Below, piece after piece: positions 24,486 through 35,761 of a DNA stretch of 64,000 bases (position 1 is its first letter; each line of letters begins with the position of its first letter). The translations under genes were made by a program, and so were the position numbers. This DNA is from Narthecium ossifragum. Lineage: Eukaryota; Streptophyta; Magnoliopsida; Dioscoreales; Nartheciaceae. Below the pieces are notes generated by a model, which saw only the letters and a list, made by a program, of their open reading frames with translations, was not told the origin of the DNA and searched no databases. The DNA is taken from positions 8,983,485 to 9,047,484 of the forward strand of contig OY986968.1 of assembly GCA_963920575.1 (NCBI GenBank). Direction: 5' to 3'.

Positions 24486-25690
24486 ATGTCGGGAGCTCGC
24501 GGCCGACCTCCGGTTGCTGGTCGGGGTGGGGCACGACCTGGTCGACCCGTCCGACCGGACAGGACTGCTCCTGTCATGGTGGTCCGGGCTTGACGGACTG
24601 TACCATCACCAGCGGTGATTTCGGTCGAGCAGGCAGAGGTCTTCCTCGCCAAGGGGGCCCCTGTTCCTATCGACGGGCGGGCCTCGGTGGCTATCACGAT
24701 GGCTTTCCAGTGGCTGAACCCGCCCAGCTCAGCAATAGGTCTGGAGATCCGACCACGGCGGACGACTGGCACGACGGAGTCTCGCGCGTCCTGGATGCTC
24801 TCTTCGTCGAGGACGACCGGGTTCGGGTCACCCTCGCAGCGTTCCAGCTCGATGGAGACGCTCATGACTGGTTGCGCACCGCCCAGCACACCAGTGATGG
24901 AGAGGTGCCACTGTGGGAGGAGTTCAGGGCGATCTTGAACGTGCACTCCCCAGCGAGTGCGCGTGACGCCCTGACCCGTGAGTACCAATCCCTCTTGCAG
25001 GGTACTCGCTCCGTTCAGCAGTATGCCTCTAGGTTCACGCACCTTGTTCGGTTTGCGGGGACAGTTGCAGCAGATCAGACAGCCAGGGTGCGGCAGTTCG
25101 AGTGGGGACTTCGGCCAGAGATCCGGCGGCAGACTAACTCACACTGCTTCCAGTCATACTCAGCGATCCTGAACTGCGTCTTGTTAGTAGAGGCTCAGTT
25201 GCGGGACGACAGGTGTCGGGCAGTTCCACCGGCACCCTTCAACAGCACGCAGTAGCGACCCCAGGGCAGAGGGGGGTTCGGTAGGGGGCAGCCGCGGCGT
25301 CAGCGACCCTTTCAGCAGCAGCCGCAACGTGCACTGCAGTACCCACAGCCACTACCGAGCCCACCAGCCCCGTTTCTACTAACGACCGGGCCATCTGGGC
25401 AGGCCTCGTCAGGGGGAGGCCAGGGTCGGCAGCCTGGCGGCGCGTCGCCTGCTTGCTTCCAGTGCGGGCAGCCGGGGCACTACCGTAGAGACTGTCATTC
25501 GCGAGGAGCGCAGAGCGCTATGCCGGAAGGCAGTAGAGGCGGAGGGTCCGGTGCCTGGCAGGGGAGCGGGGGTGGACGCGGGCCAGGGCATCCCAGAGGT
25601 GGAGGCGGCCATCGGGGGCAGGTGTTTGCCCTCCCAGTTCGCGAGCAGCAGGACTCCGTTCAGCTGTATCAGCCGCCACCGCAGTACTAG
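24486..25690 (+). pseudogene. gag: Tekay gag
   Basis: The ATG at 24486 opens MSGARGRPPVAGRGG, a basic Gly/Arg/Pro-rich start. A TGA at 24591 and a one-base frame change near 24725 break the N-terminus. The gag domain then reads VRVTLAAFQLDGDAHDWL, ARDALTREYQSLLQGTRSV and QQYASRFTHLVRFAG. The zinc knuckle CFQCGQPGHYRRDC is intact near 25465. The tail is Gln/Pro-rich. In-frame TAG codons are at 25253 and 25688. It would package element RNA in the cytoplasm. Confidence 0.9.
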
Positions 25691-27637
25691 CAGCCGTTAC
25701 AGTGCCAGCAGCCGCAGCAGTACCCGCAGCCGCAGCAGTACCAGCGGGCCACGACAGAGCCATCCGTCCTCAGAGGTATCTTTCAGCTTTCTAGTTCCTT
25801 AGTAGATGTGCTGATAGATTCAGGGGCGTCTCACTCCTACATTGCTAGCATGTGCATGGCATCGCTAGGGTTAGAGACGAGTCGGCTAGAGGTTGCACAG
25901 TCGGTAGACTCACCGATCGGCGGGACAGTCAGGGTGGACCGGGTCTGCAGATCGTGTTCGTTGGAGGTTGGAGGCCTCCGGGTCTGTCTAGACCTGCGGG
26001 TGCTAGACATGACCGGCTATGACGTGATACTCGGTATGGACTGGTTGACAGCATACCGGGGCGTCATCGACTGTGGTCCCCGGAGGGTGGTTGCTTGGAC
26101 ACCCGACGGGACACGGTTTGTGTTGTTGGGGGATTGGTTCTCCGCCGATTCCTTTGCTTCTGGTGTGGGGAGGCATGACAGCGAGCTCTTAGCCTTGTTG
26201 GCCAGCCTGTCCCTGTCCGGTTTTGAGGGAGTGCAGCAGAGCAGTTTTCCCAGGATCGTGTGCGACTACACTGACGTGTTTCCCGATGTGTTGCCAGAGC
26301 TTCCACCGCCCAAAGAGGTTGATTTTGAGATCGACCTAGTACCAGGTACTGCACCGATCTCTCTCCCAGCTTTCAGGATGGCACCAGCAGAGCAGAGCGA
26401 ATTGAGGACCCAGCTAGACGAGCTGACCAGCAGAGGCTTCATCCGTCCCAGCATGTCTCCCTGGGGGGCGCCAGTGTTGTTCGCAAAGAAGAAGGATGGT
26501 ACCATTCGACTTTGCATAGACTACAGGCGGCTCAACAGGGTGATGGTGAAGAACATGTATCCGATGCCGCGGATCGACGACATGTTTGACCAGTTGCGAG
26601 GATCTTCAGTATTCTTGAAGATCGACCTCCGCACCGGCTACCACCAGTTGAGGGTTCGGGATTGCGACATCCCGAAGACAGCATTCCGGACTCGGTACGG
26701 CCTGTACGAGTTCGTGGTGATGTCGTTTGGGCTGACGAACGCACCAGCAGCGTTCATGGATCTCATGCAGAGGATCTTCCGGCCTTTCCTAGACGAGTTC
26801 GTGGTTGTGTTCGACGACGACATTCTCATCTACTCTCGGTCAGAGGCGGAGCACGAGCGACACTTGGCGACAGTGTTGCAGCTACTTAGGGAGCATCGGC
26901 TTTATGCCAAGGCTTCCAAGTGTGAGTTCTGGCTTGCACAGGTGGGGTTCCTTGGATACGTGGTGTCGGCAACAGGGATCTCAGTCGACCCCGCCAAGGT
27001 CGAGGCAGTGGTACAGTGGCAGAGACCGAGGACAGTGTTCGAGGTCCGCAGTTTCCTGGGCTTGGCGGGGTACTACAGGTGGTTCGTGCTGGACTTCTCC
27101 AGAGTTGCCGGACCGTTGACCAGACTAACACAGAAGGTCGTCCCGTTCGTGTGGGATGATGCTTGTGAGCGAGCCTTCGTGGAGCTGAGGACCAGGTTGA
27201 CCAGTGCACTGGTGCTGATCGTCCCCGAGCGAAGCATTGGTTACAGTGTCTACTGCGACGCCAGCGGTGAGGGTTTGGGGTGTGTCCTCATGCAGGAGGG
27301 CCACGCAGTTTCCTATGGTTCTCGTTAGCTGAAGAACCATGAGAGGAACTACCCGACCCATGACTTGGAGCTAGCAGCAGTGGTCTTCGCCCTGAAGACC
27401 TAGCGGCACTACCTCTATGGCGAGAAGTTTTCTGTCTTCTCAGACCATAAGAGCTTGAGGCACGTTTTCACTCAACGTGACCTCAACCTGAGGCAGCGAC
27501 GCTTGATGGAGCTACTGGAGGACTACAACTTTGAGTTGCATTACCATCCTGGTAAGGCCAACGTCGTAGCAGACGCGCTGAGCAGACAGGTGAGAGACAC
27601 CAGAGCAGCAGTTGCAGGGTTGTCAGCGCGGCAGTAG
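25691..27637 (+). pseudogene. Tekay protease, reverse transcriptase, RNase H
   Basis: Protease: [12 protein letters not shown], active-site Asp codon at 25817, then [75 protein letters not shown], and [20 protein letters not shown]. The catalytic box at 26810 reads FDDD (usual FIDD), with both Asp kept. RNase [21 protein letters not shown] and YPTHDLELAAVVFALK. TAG codons lie at 27326 (where relatives have Gln), 27401 (where relatives have Trp) and 27635. A 506-codon stretch is uninterrupted. Confidence 0.92.
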
Positions 27638-29185
27638 CAGGCTCTAGATATGGCGGGCCAGTTGGGGCTCGAGTTTAAGGATCGGGGATCCAGCAGTTCC
27701 CTCTACGCAGTGCAGAGTATGCCGGCAATCTTAGCCAGAGTGTTAGAGGCACAGCATAGTGACCCAGAGCTCGAGGAGTTACGCACAGCAGCGGGCACAG
27801 AGGGCGCAGACAGAGACTGGACAGTATCTCCAGACGGAGGGCTACGGTTCCGAGGCAGAGTAGCCATTCCAGCAGATCCGGCTCTTCGAGACGACGTCCT
27901 ACGAGAGTTCCACCACTCTCGCTTTGTAGTTCATCCCGGCGGCACCAAGATGTACCAGGATCTTCGGCGACAGTTCTGGTGGCGCGGGATGAACAGGGCA
28001 GTGACGGAGTTCGTATTACGCTGCCTTACCTGTCAGAAGGTCAAGGCAGAGCACCAGTGGACTCCGGGGTTACTTCAGCCGCTTCCACTAGCTGAGTGGA
28101 AGTGGGAGCACATCACGATGGACTTCGTGACCGAGCTACCGAGATCCCCTAGGGGAAATGACGCGATTTGGGTCATCGTTGATCGATTGACCAAATCGGC
28201 GCACTTCCTGCCTATGCGGACGACAGACTCGACTGACAGGTTGGGCAGTTTGTACGTCCGAGAGGTAGTCAGACTACACGGGGTTCCAGTTTCTATCGTG
28301 TCAAACCGCGAGCCCATGTTCACCAGCAGGTTCTGGCGGGGCTTCCAAGAGGCAGTGGTCACACTTCTGACGTTCAGTACGGCGTTTCATCCGCAGACAG
28401 ACGAACAGTCAGAGCGGACGATCTAGATCTTGGAGGACATGCTGAGAACATGTGTCCTCGACGTAGGAGGCAGCTGGGAGGAGCACGTTCCCTTGGTAGA
28501 GTTCGCCTACAACAACAGCTACCAGTCCAGTCTTGGAGTTGCACCTTTCGAGGCATTGTACGGTAGGCCGTGTCGTTCCCGAGTGTGCTGGACAGAGGTT
28601 GGAGAGTCTTCACTCACCGGTCCAGACATCGTCAGGAGGTCATCCGAGAGGTTAGTGTAGATCAGGCAGAGGCTTCTGACGGCTCATAGCCGGCAGAAGA
28701 GCTATGCAGATCAGTGGCGACGACCGCTTGAGTTCGCAGTTGGCGACAGTGTGTTCCGGCGGACAGCACCGTACAGAGGGTCCGTCAGGTTTGGCAGCGG
28801 GGGCAAGTTGGCTCCGAGGTTCGTCGGGCCGTTTGAGATCCTAGAGAGGGTCGGCGTGGTAGCCTATCGCTTGGACCTTCCTCAGCACATGTCTGCTGTG
28901 CACCCGACCTTTCACGTGTCGATGCTGAGGAAGTACCAGCCCGACCCGTCGCATGTCATCAGAGTGGATGACATCGAGCTTTAGTCAAACGCGACGTTCG
29001 TTGAGCAGCCTGTTCGAGTACTTGACAGGAGGGATCAGGTCTTGCGGGGCAAGATGATTCCCTTGGTCAAGGTACTGTGGAGGCACAGAGGCGTCGAGGA
29101 GATGACCAGGGAGCGCGAGGCGCGCATGCGGTAGGAGTATCCGCACTTGTTCCCTTCTCGAGGTAACTTTTGTCCTATCTTCTAG
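27638..29185 (+). pseudogene. Tekay integrase with C-terminal chromodomain
   Basis: Zinc module: FHHSRFVVHPGGTKMYQDLR and CLTCQK. Core: ITMDFVTELP (first Asp), VSNREPMFTSRFW (second Asp replaced by Asn at codon 28304; relatives read SDR), and HPQTDEQSERTI (Glu kept). The C-terminal part has [16 protein letters not shown] and the chromodomain-like block GKMIPLVKVLWRHRGVEE near 29055. TAG codons are at 28424, 28658, 28982 and 29132; the natural stop is probably 29183. The chromodomain would steer insertion to particular chromatin. Its product could not integrate DNA because of the lost Asp. Confidence 0.9.
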
Positions 29186-29426
29186 TGTAGCTGTTTCTTT
29201 TGTTTCCGAGCCCTACCCTTATCGAATCTCGGGACGAGATTTCCGTTAAGGGCATTAGGATGTGAGGACCCGTCCCTATACTCCTGTAGCTTGTTTCACA
29301 CTCGCGTGTGCACACACTGACCATGTTTGTGGTAATGTTGGGCTAGAATGGTTAGTGGGACCCGGGATCGAAAGATCCGGACTTGGGCTTGAGTTCTTGC
29401 CCAAGTCTAGCTTTTTGGAAAAATCG

Positions 29427-29523
29427 GATCGATCTTCTCTAGCTAAGAGATCGATCTTCTTGTGCCAGAAAGTCAAGCTGAGTTCATCATGAGAGATCGA
29501 TCTCTTTTGAGAAGAGATCGATC
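29427..29523 (+). repeat. GATCGATC hairpins upstream of Tekay TATA
   Basis: Cores start at 29427, 29449, 29495 and 29516, forming two hairpin pairs. The last core ends 23 bases before the TATA box at 29547. Confidence 0.88.
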
Positions 29524-29546
29524 CCTCATAGGTCGGTTCGTCCACC

Positions 29547-29553
29547 TATAAAG
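29547..29553 (+). promoter_or_regulatory. TATA box of Tekay 3' LTR
   Basis: TATAAAG in CACCTATAAAGCAGACTC. The corresponding site of the 5' LTR (near 22583) reads CATAAAG, a weakened version. Confidence 0.6.
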
Positions 29554-29894
29554 CAGACTCAACGGATTTTCTTAAATCCCTTTTGAAATCCGTGGATTTG
29601 GAGCTCAAATCTGCCGATTTTGAAGAAGTTTAAGGAAGATCCAAGGCCTAGCTGCTTGGATTTAAGCTGCTTTTGCTTAGGTAGGGATTCCTACCTACAA
29701 TCTTTTCAGGTTTTTGGCTTTTCCGGTTTGATTATGTTCTTATGCTTAGATTTCTTAATATGCATGTTGGTTTTCCGTGATTTAACCGGTTTTGGACTCG
29801 TGGGATCTTGATCAATCAGATCCCAGAGTTTTGATAAGTTTCGATGTATTTTCCGGCCGTATTTCTCGTCGGAAGTACGCCGGAGAACCCATCC

Positions 29895-30199
29895 GAATCG
29901 ATCCTTCTTAAGGAAGGATCGATCCCTCTGGGTTGGTCATGTTGCGCCCAATGAAGGATCAATCCTCTGCTCGGAGAAGATCGATCCTGGGTCTTGGGTA
30001 GCATGGTTACCCTGCATCGCGAGGAAGATCGATCTTCCTGGGAGGAAGGATCTATCTTTCTTGGAGCGACAAGAAGGGTGCCCTCTGTCTCGAGGAAGAT
30101 CGATCCTCCTAGGAGGAAGGATCGATCCTTTTAGCTCGACAGTGAGGGGAGGCTCATTGTTACTTAAAAGATCGATCTTTTCTTAGGAAAAGATCGATC
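29895..30199 (+). repeat. GATCGATC hairpin array downstream of Tekay TATA
   Basis: At least eight cores or near-cores occur. The clearest pair has perfect 13-bp arms at 30170-30182 and 30187-30199 with a 4-base loop TTAG. Another, at about 29896-29922, has 11-bp arms ATCGATCCTTC / GAAGGATCGAT around TTAAG. Confidence 0.88.
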
Positions 30200-31464
30200 C
30201 TTTAGTAGCAGAGAGGAATTTTCATAGTTTTTGCCCGCGGGGCTTGGTATGCCGGTTTTCCTTACCGCTTTATACCTTATACATATGTTTAAGCATGTTA
30301 GCCCTATAATAGGAGCAGTGGTGAACCGGGGGAGTGATGACTCCCGGGATGTTTAGAATAAACGGGCGGGTAGCCCTACAGCTTTTCCTAGCCTTGCATG
30401 TCGGCGTGCGCCGAGGGCTTTATCTGTGATATATGTGAGCTGTTGTTTGCGGGGCTGCTTCCCGATGCAGGTACTGTGTTGGACTGCTGACAGTTGGTGG
30501 TGGTACCACTGTAGCAGCTCCTAAACCTTTCGTACATGTTCACCACCCCAGGCCAGTAGGGTGCCGTGCCCAGACCTTGTTATGTATATCATCACATACT
30601 GTTGCATGTTTATCTGTATTATCCTGCGCATGTTTATAGCATGCATTGTGTTGTGCATTAGTTGCATCTGTGTAGGGCGTTGCCGATCCAGGGTTTTCGG
30701 GTAGCCCGGATCTAGCTCTAAAACTGTTGCGGGTAGCTTGGTCCAGGACTCGATTTGGAGTATTCAGTCGATTTCGATGATAAGGTTAGATGTCCTGAAT
30801 ACATGTTGTTTGATGTTTAGAGGTCGTGTCGTTTTCAAGTCGTATCCGAGGTGTAGCCGGAGTCCGGTGTTCTTAAACTCTTGGGAGGAGGATGCCTGCC
30901 CAGCGGTGTCCTGGCCCGCCAAACAGTGTTATGTGTCCTGTTGAGAGTATGCAGTATTTTGGGCCTGCGTTCACGGACTATTGGTAGGGTTATAGGACCC
31001 TTGTATACACTTAGGGTAGACTTGGGGGCGACACTGTTGTGTTCCCTCCCTTGTGAGTGTCGTAGTGTAGTGTCCTTGCTGAGCTTAGTGCTCACTCCTA
31101 CCCGGGCTGCGTTTTGCAGGTGCTGGCGCTAGCTCTTCTTCGGTCGCCCCTACCGGGCCGGTGTTTGATGATGTGGCGGCGTCTGGCGGTGCTTGAGGAG
31201 CGGCGATCCCAATCTTACCTTTTGTTATAGATAGTTTCCTACGGGAGTGATAATTGTATAATTTCCCTGTTTGAGGATTTTGTATTATATATCAGTTTCT
31301 GTCTTTGAGGTTTGTAATTGTATGTTAATACAGGATGATTATGAATTGCTAGGGTAACCACTACGATTAGAGGGAAACCTCGTCAAAATTTCCGCAATAG
31401 GTTAGGTTCCGCTTCGCGTCGCCCGGCCAGGTTGGGCCTACGCGGGTTGGGGCGCGATAGAGAA

Positions 31465-32362
31465 AGTCAGAGTCATCAAACCTCTGGTTGTAGACACAGT
31501 GATCCGAGGTCATCCTTTGGTATCCATGTTGAAGCATGAATGAATCAAATTTCATGTACCATTGTCTCGGTGCTTGCTTGAGACCATACAAACTTTTCTT
31601 CAATCGGCATACCAAGTTCTCCTTCCCTCTGACTTTGAAACCTTCACGCTACTCCATGTAAATCTCCTCCTCCAAATCCCCATGAAGGAAAGCAGTCTTC
31701 ACATCTAGTTGTTCGATCTCCAAGTTCAAACTATCAGCTAGCCCAAGAATTACTCTGATAGAGGACATTTTAACAACATGAGAAAATATTTCTTCGAAAT
31801 CAATACCTGCTCTTTGCATAAATCCTTTCACCACCAATCTAGCTTTGTACCTTGGCTGGTTGGACTTCTCTTCTACCTTCAGTCTGAACACCCACTTGTT
31901 CTTCTGTGCCTTTCTCCCCTATGGTAGCTCTACCAACTCATATGTTGTGTTCTCATGTAATGATTTCAACTCCTCTTGCATGGCTTTCATCCACTCACCT
32001 TTCTTCTTATTGTTGACAGCTTCTTCATAGCACTCAGGCTCTCCCCCGTCTGTCAGTAAAGTATACTGCGAGGCTGGATATCTAGTAGATGGTATTGGAA
32101 CTCTGGAAGAGCGACGTAACTGAGGTTCAGGTGGTGCTGGTGAGGATGTTTGATTTTGTTGCTCTGCATCTTCACCATCGTCAGTTTCAGCTTCTTCCTG
32201 CTCAGGCTCTCCTAGTGTAGACTGATCCTCTCCCCCGTCATCAACATGATTAGAGGGGAGTTCTTGAGATAGGGGATTGTCTATCCCTGTTGGAGTCGGA
32301 GGCTTTTGATGCGACTTCCCTGCATCTTGTACATGTAGATCCTCTGAAAAGACCACATCTCG
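31465..32362 (-). pseudogene. Copia RT N-terminal part and pol linker
   Basis: The minus strand reads RSSRVPIPSTRYPASQYTLL, WMKAMQEELKSLHENTTYEL, QPRYKARLVVKGFMQRAGID and IEQLDVKTAFLHGDLEEEIY, then CRLKKSLYGLKQAPRQWYMK. Frame breaks lie near 31620 and 31900. The left end stops at the Tekay target site and the right end at the solo LTR. Confidence 0.88.
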
Positions 32363-33604
32363 TGATATGAGTCGATCCGACTCGACCAACTGGACCCGAA
32401 CCCAGAAGAGGAACAAAGCTGGTTAAACCTCTTTCCTAGTTTGACTTGGACTTCCCTAGTTCAAACTAGAGTATTTAATTAGTATTTATCATTAGTTTTT
32501 TATTGAGTCCTAGTTGATTGTTAGGAATTAATTAAGAGTCCCCTTATTACTTGCTAATTAAGCAAGGGGGTTTTCTAGTGGATTAGGACTCTGTCAAGGT
32601 CTCTATAAAAGGACCTCATTAGTTTGTATTAGGTTATGATGATGCATGAGATGAATGATAAAGTAATTAGTAGAATATCATAGGAGTAGAATATCATAGG
32701 AGTAGAGATAATATAGCTTCCACCAGTTATCCACCATAGATCCACCTTCTTCCCCGTCGGTCATCTTCTCCGCAGCCGGCATCACCTCCACCAGAATCTC
32801 TCTCTCCCCGTCACTTTCTCTCTCCTCCACGTCAGCACCCTCTCTCCTTGTCACCTGCCACGTCATCGTCTTCTTCCTTCCCTCTCTTCTCTCCCGTACC
32901 CTAGCATCCGCCGACCACCGCCGTTCTCTCCTCCCCGGCCACCCCCGTCGCCACCTAAACCCTCCATCGTCTTTCCCTAAGCCTCACGACTCCGGACAGC
33001 ACCCTTACCGCCTCCTTCACCGTCTCCGGCGCCTTCCCCGGCAAACCCGACCTTCATCCTCACTGCCATCACCCGCGTCCGTCCCAGATATCACTCATAA
33101 CCCATCCTAAACCTTCCTCGTCTCCCCACGACCCTTTCCCGACCATCTTCTCGACGTCCCAAGCCCCAGCCGAGCTTCCCGTCATCCCCGACGCCGGTTA
33201 ACCCAACCCACCGCCGTCGACCTCCCAGATCCGGCCGATCCGCCACCCATCTCCCCGATCCGAACCGTTGGATCTCTTCCCCATCAATCCACGAGCCTTC
33301 CTGCCACTATCCCTACAGCCACCGCCGCCCTTACGCGGGCGATGTACTCCGGCGACTCCTCAATCGTCAGATCTTCCCAGCCGATCTTGACCAATTCAGC
33401 CATCGGATCAAGTCCGGTTCAGCCAAGCCGAGCCACTTAGCCCAATCAAGTCAAGCCTGACCCAATTCCTTGAGCTAGATTCAATCCAACTAGTCAAATC
33501 AGCCAGTTGGACTCAATCAAGCCCGATTAGACTCGATTCTGATCGATTGGAGCAGTAGAGACCCATTACGAGAGGATCAAGAGTAGACCGCTCGTAACAT
33601 CTCG
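32358..33604 (+). mobile_element. Solo LTR of the non-autonomous (LARD) family, TSD TCTCG
   Basis: The LTR is 32363-33599 (1237 bp), flanked by TCTCG at 32358-32362 and 33600-33604. It begins TGATATGAGTCGATCC and ends CTCGTAACA, the reverse complement of the LTRs at 55707 and 58810. A TATAAAAG box lies at 32604-32611 in its sense. It interrupts the copia pol between the integrase C-terminus and RDVVFSED. Absence of any internal region shows LTR-LTR recombination after insertion. Confidence 0.93.
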
Positions 33605-34489
33605 ACTCCTTATCAACTTTCCCGCTACTGGATCCCATAGTCTGTATCCTAGTTCATCTTCTGCATAACCCAAAAATATGCAACACTTCGCTTTCTAATC
33701 CAGCTTGGTTCTATCCACTTTCGGTATGTGTACTGAGGCCTTACAACCGAAAATTCTGAGATGTGCATAAGAGACTTCTTTATTCTTCCAGACCTGTTCA
33801 GGGATGTTGTCGTCCAATGGGATTGATGGGGATCTGTTAATTAAATAACATGCTATCTTAACTGCTTCTCCCCAAAAGTGCTTCGGCAGCTTCGCCATTG
33901 ACAGCAAACTTCGAGTCTTCTCCATAATGGTCCGGTTCATCCTTTCAGCTACCCCGCTCTGTTGAGGTATAAGAGAAACTATCCTCACATGCCTAATGTC
34001 GCACTCCCTACAATAGTTTGTAAAGTTCTTGGAGGTGTACTCTTCCCCATTATCAGTGCACAGACATCTCAATGATTTTCCAGTCTCACGTTCTACTCTA
34101 GCAAGAAAGGACTGAAAGGTTTTAAAAGCATCAGACTTATTACTGATTATATAAGCCCATACCTTCCTCGAAGCATCGTCTATGAAGGTGATGAAATACG
34201 CGTTGCCGCCCATGGACTCCACCTCCATAGGTCCACAGATGTCGGAGTGAACAAGCTCCAGCAAATTTCTTTTCCTTCTAGCAGCGGTTCTGGCAAAAGA
34301 CACCCTATGTTGTCTTCCAAACAAGCAATTATCACAAGGTGTCTGGGGAGTACATGTGACGTTGGATAGAATCTTCTTCGTTGCCAGGATCTTCAGCCCC
34401 TTTTCATTGATGTGGCCGAGCCTTTTATGCCATAGTAGGGAAGTATCTTTATGCTCCACTGCTAGTGCTGAGCCTATCTGTGTAGTCAC
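33605..34489 (-). pseudogene. Copia integrase
   Basis: From about 34450 the minus strand shows the zinc module LLWHKRLGHINEKGLKIL and CDNCLFGRQHRVSF. The catalytic triad follows: LVHSDICGPM (Asp), CTDNGEEYTS (Asp) and SGVAERMNRTIMEK (Glu), all intact. The domain end LRIFGCKASVHIPK is followed by a stop at 33692 and a continuing fragment up to the solo LTR. The best preserved copia domain here. Confidence 0.9.
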
Positions 34490-34555
34490 TCTTGTTCAAT
34501 AGAGAGAGCAGCACTTCTTACCACTTGCGATCACTAGGGATCCTTTGGTCAGCTT

Positions 34556-35729
34556 TCAAGTACCTCGACCAAAACTGGGCATGTATCCTTCATCGTCCAG
34601 GCATCCTGGTGAGATCAAGTTGAGGCGAAGGTTGTTGATGTGACGAACGTCTTGAAGTACCATCTTCAAGCCAATGTTCGTCACAATCTGAATGTCGCCT
34701 CTCCCAATGATCTGCGACGTATAACCATTGCCCATCTTCACAGCACCAAAGTTTCCTGCCTTGTAGTTTGTGAAGAATTGCTGATGCGATGTTGCATGGA
34801 TTGAGGCTCCCGTGTCAACAATCCAGTCGGCATGAGGGGGATCGACAACATTGATGCAGCTCTCCTTGCAGCATCCCAAGATGGTAACATCGTTGTCCAG
34901 CTCCACAACTGAAGTATCTTTGCCTCCCCTGTTACCTGTGGCCTTGCCTTCCTGTAGATCTCTTTTCAACTTCCTGCAATCTCTCTTGAAATGTCCCTTC
35001 TTCTTGCAGTAGTAGCACTGCACATCTTTTCTGGTCCTTGACTTGCTTCGGGATTTGAATCTATCACCAAGATCCCGGTTCGTCCCTCTGCCTCTAGCGT
35101 CAGACTCTAAACGATCTCTGAACTGTCTCTTCTCCGCCAGATGTGCTTCTGAGACATCATCTTCAGTAGTTTTCCTTCTCATCTCATTAGAAAGAAGAGC
35201 CGACATGACTTATTCTATTTCTAATGTCTCTTTCCCGTACAAAAGGGTAGTCACCAAGTGCTCGTATGAAGCAGGTAAAGAAGCTAGAAGGAGTAGTGCA
35301 TTATCTTCATCTTCTACCTTAATATCCAAATTGAGCAGCTGACTATGAAGTTTGTTGTAGGTGTTGATGTGCTCCATCAGATTGGATCCTTCCTTCATCC
35401 TCAGAGTATAAAGTTGTCGTTTGAGAAACAACGTGTTTGTGAGCGAATTGGTCATGAAAAGGCTCTCTAGTTTCAACCATAGATTCATGGCTCCCTTTTC
35501 ATTGATCACGTTATACATGATCTCATCTGCCAGAAATGGTGCTCCTTGCCTTCATGCATGTATCCTCCCAGTCTCCATCTGTCATACCTTCTGGCTTCTT
35601 CCCCTCAATGGCTCTGTAGGTGCCCTGTTGCACCAGGATATCTTTGACTCTTTATTGCCATAGACCGAAGTTGGTCTTCCCGTCAAACTTCTCAACATCA
35701 AACCAAGAGATTGACGCCTTGCCTGCCAT
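34556..35729 (-). pseudogene. gag: Copia gag and protease
   Basis: The minus-strand ATG at 35729 opens MAGKASISWFDVEKFDGK, close to the Tork-group gag start. A broken stretch (35520-35650) precedes MYNVINEKGAMNLWLKLESL (35210-35518). Next come the zinc knuckle CYYCKKKGHFKRDC and the protease DWIVDTGASIHATSHQQFF with intact DTG. The frame ends near 34556 after NLISPGCLDDEGYMP. A stop at 35207 and frame changes break gag. Confidence 0.88.
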
Positions 35730-35747
35730 CACAACCGATGTAACCTT

Positions 35748-35759
35748 GCTCTGGTATCA
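35748..35759 (-). other. Primer-binding site of copia, altered
   Basis: The minus strand reads TGATACCAGAGC, two bases from the iMet primer site TGGTATCAGAGC. It lies 2 bases from the 5' LTR. Confidence 0.7.
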
Positions 35760-35761
35760 CT

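Larger units (their letters stand above)
29261..31459 (+). repeat. 3' LTR of Tekay, 2199 bp
   Basis: It starts TGTGAGGACCCGTCCC and ends GGGGCGCGATA; the terminal CA has mutated to TA. It aligns with 22251-24282 apart from indels concentrated near the 5' end and in the palindrome array. The 29186-29260 spacer before it shows only a weak purine run. Confidence 0.92.
22246..31464 (+). mobile_element. Tekay (Del) chromovirus, full structure, TSD GAGAA
   Basis: The element proper is 22251-31459, flanked by GAGAA at 22246-22250 and 31460-31464. It has two LTRs, a tRNA-iMet primer site, gag, protease, RT, RNase H, integrase and a C-terminal chromodomain, all on the plus strand. It inserted in the copia RT gene: the copia frame stops at NQRFDDSDFL on the right and resumes at HILILLLDVDD on the left. 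From about 24726 to 29182 the frame is continuous except for nine TAG codons. Confidence 0.93.

Noticed and set aside
24404..25042. 212-codon minus-strand frame overlapping Tekay gag
   Set aside because: It is the GC-rich shadow of the plus-strand gag; gag motifs are on the plus strand.
8201..30199. Regular palindromic repeats that might suggest a CRISPR-like array
   Set aside because: Spacing is irregular, the motifs are short palindromes of variable flanks within LTRs, and the DNA is plant nuclear. No cas-like gene exists.
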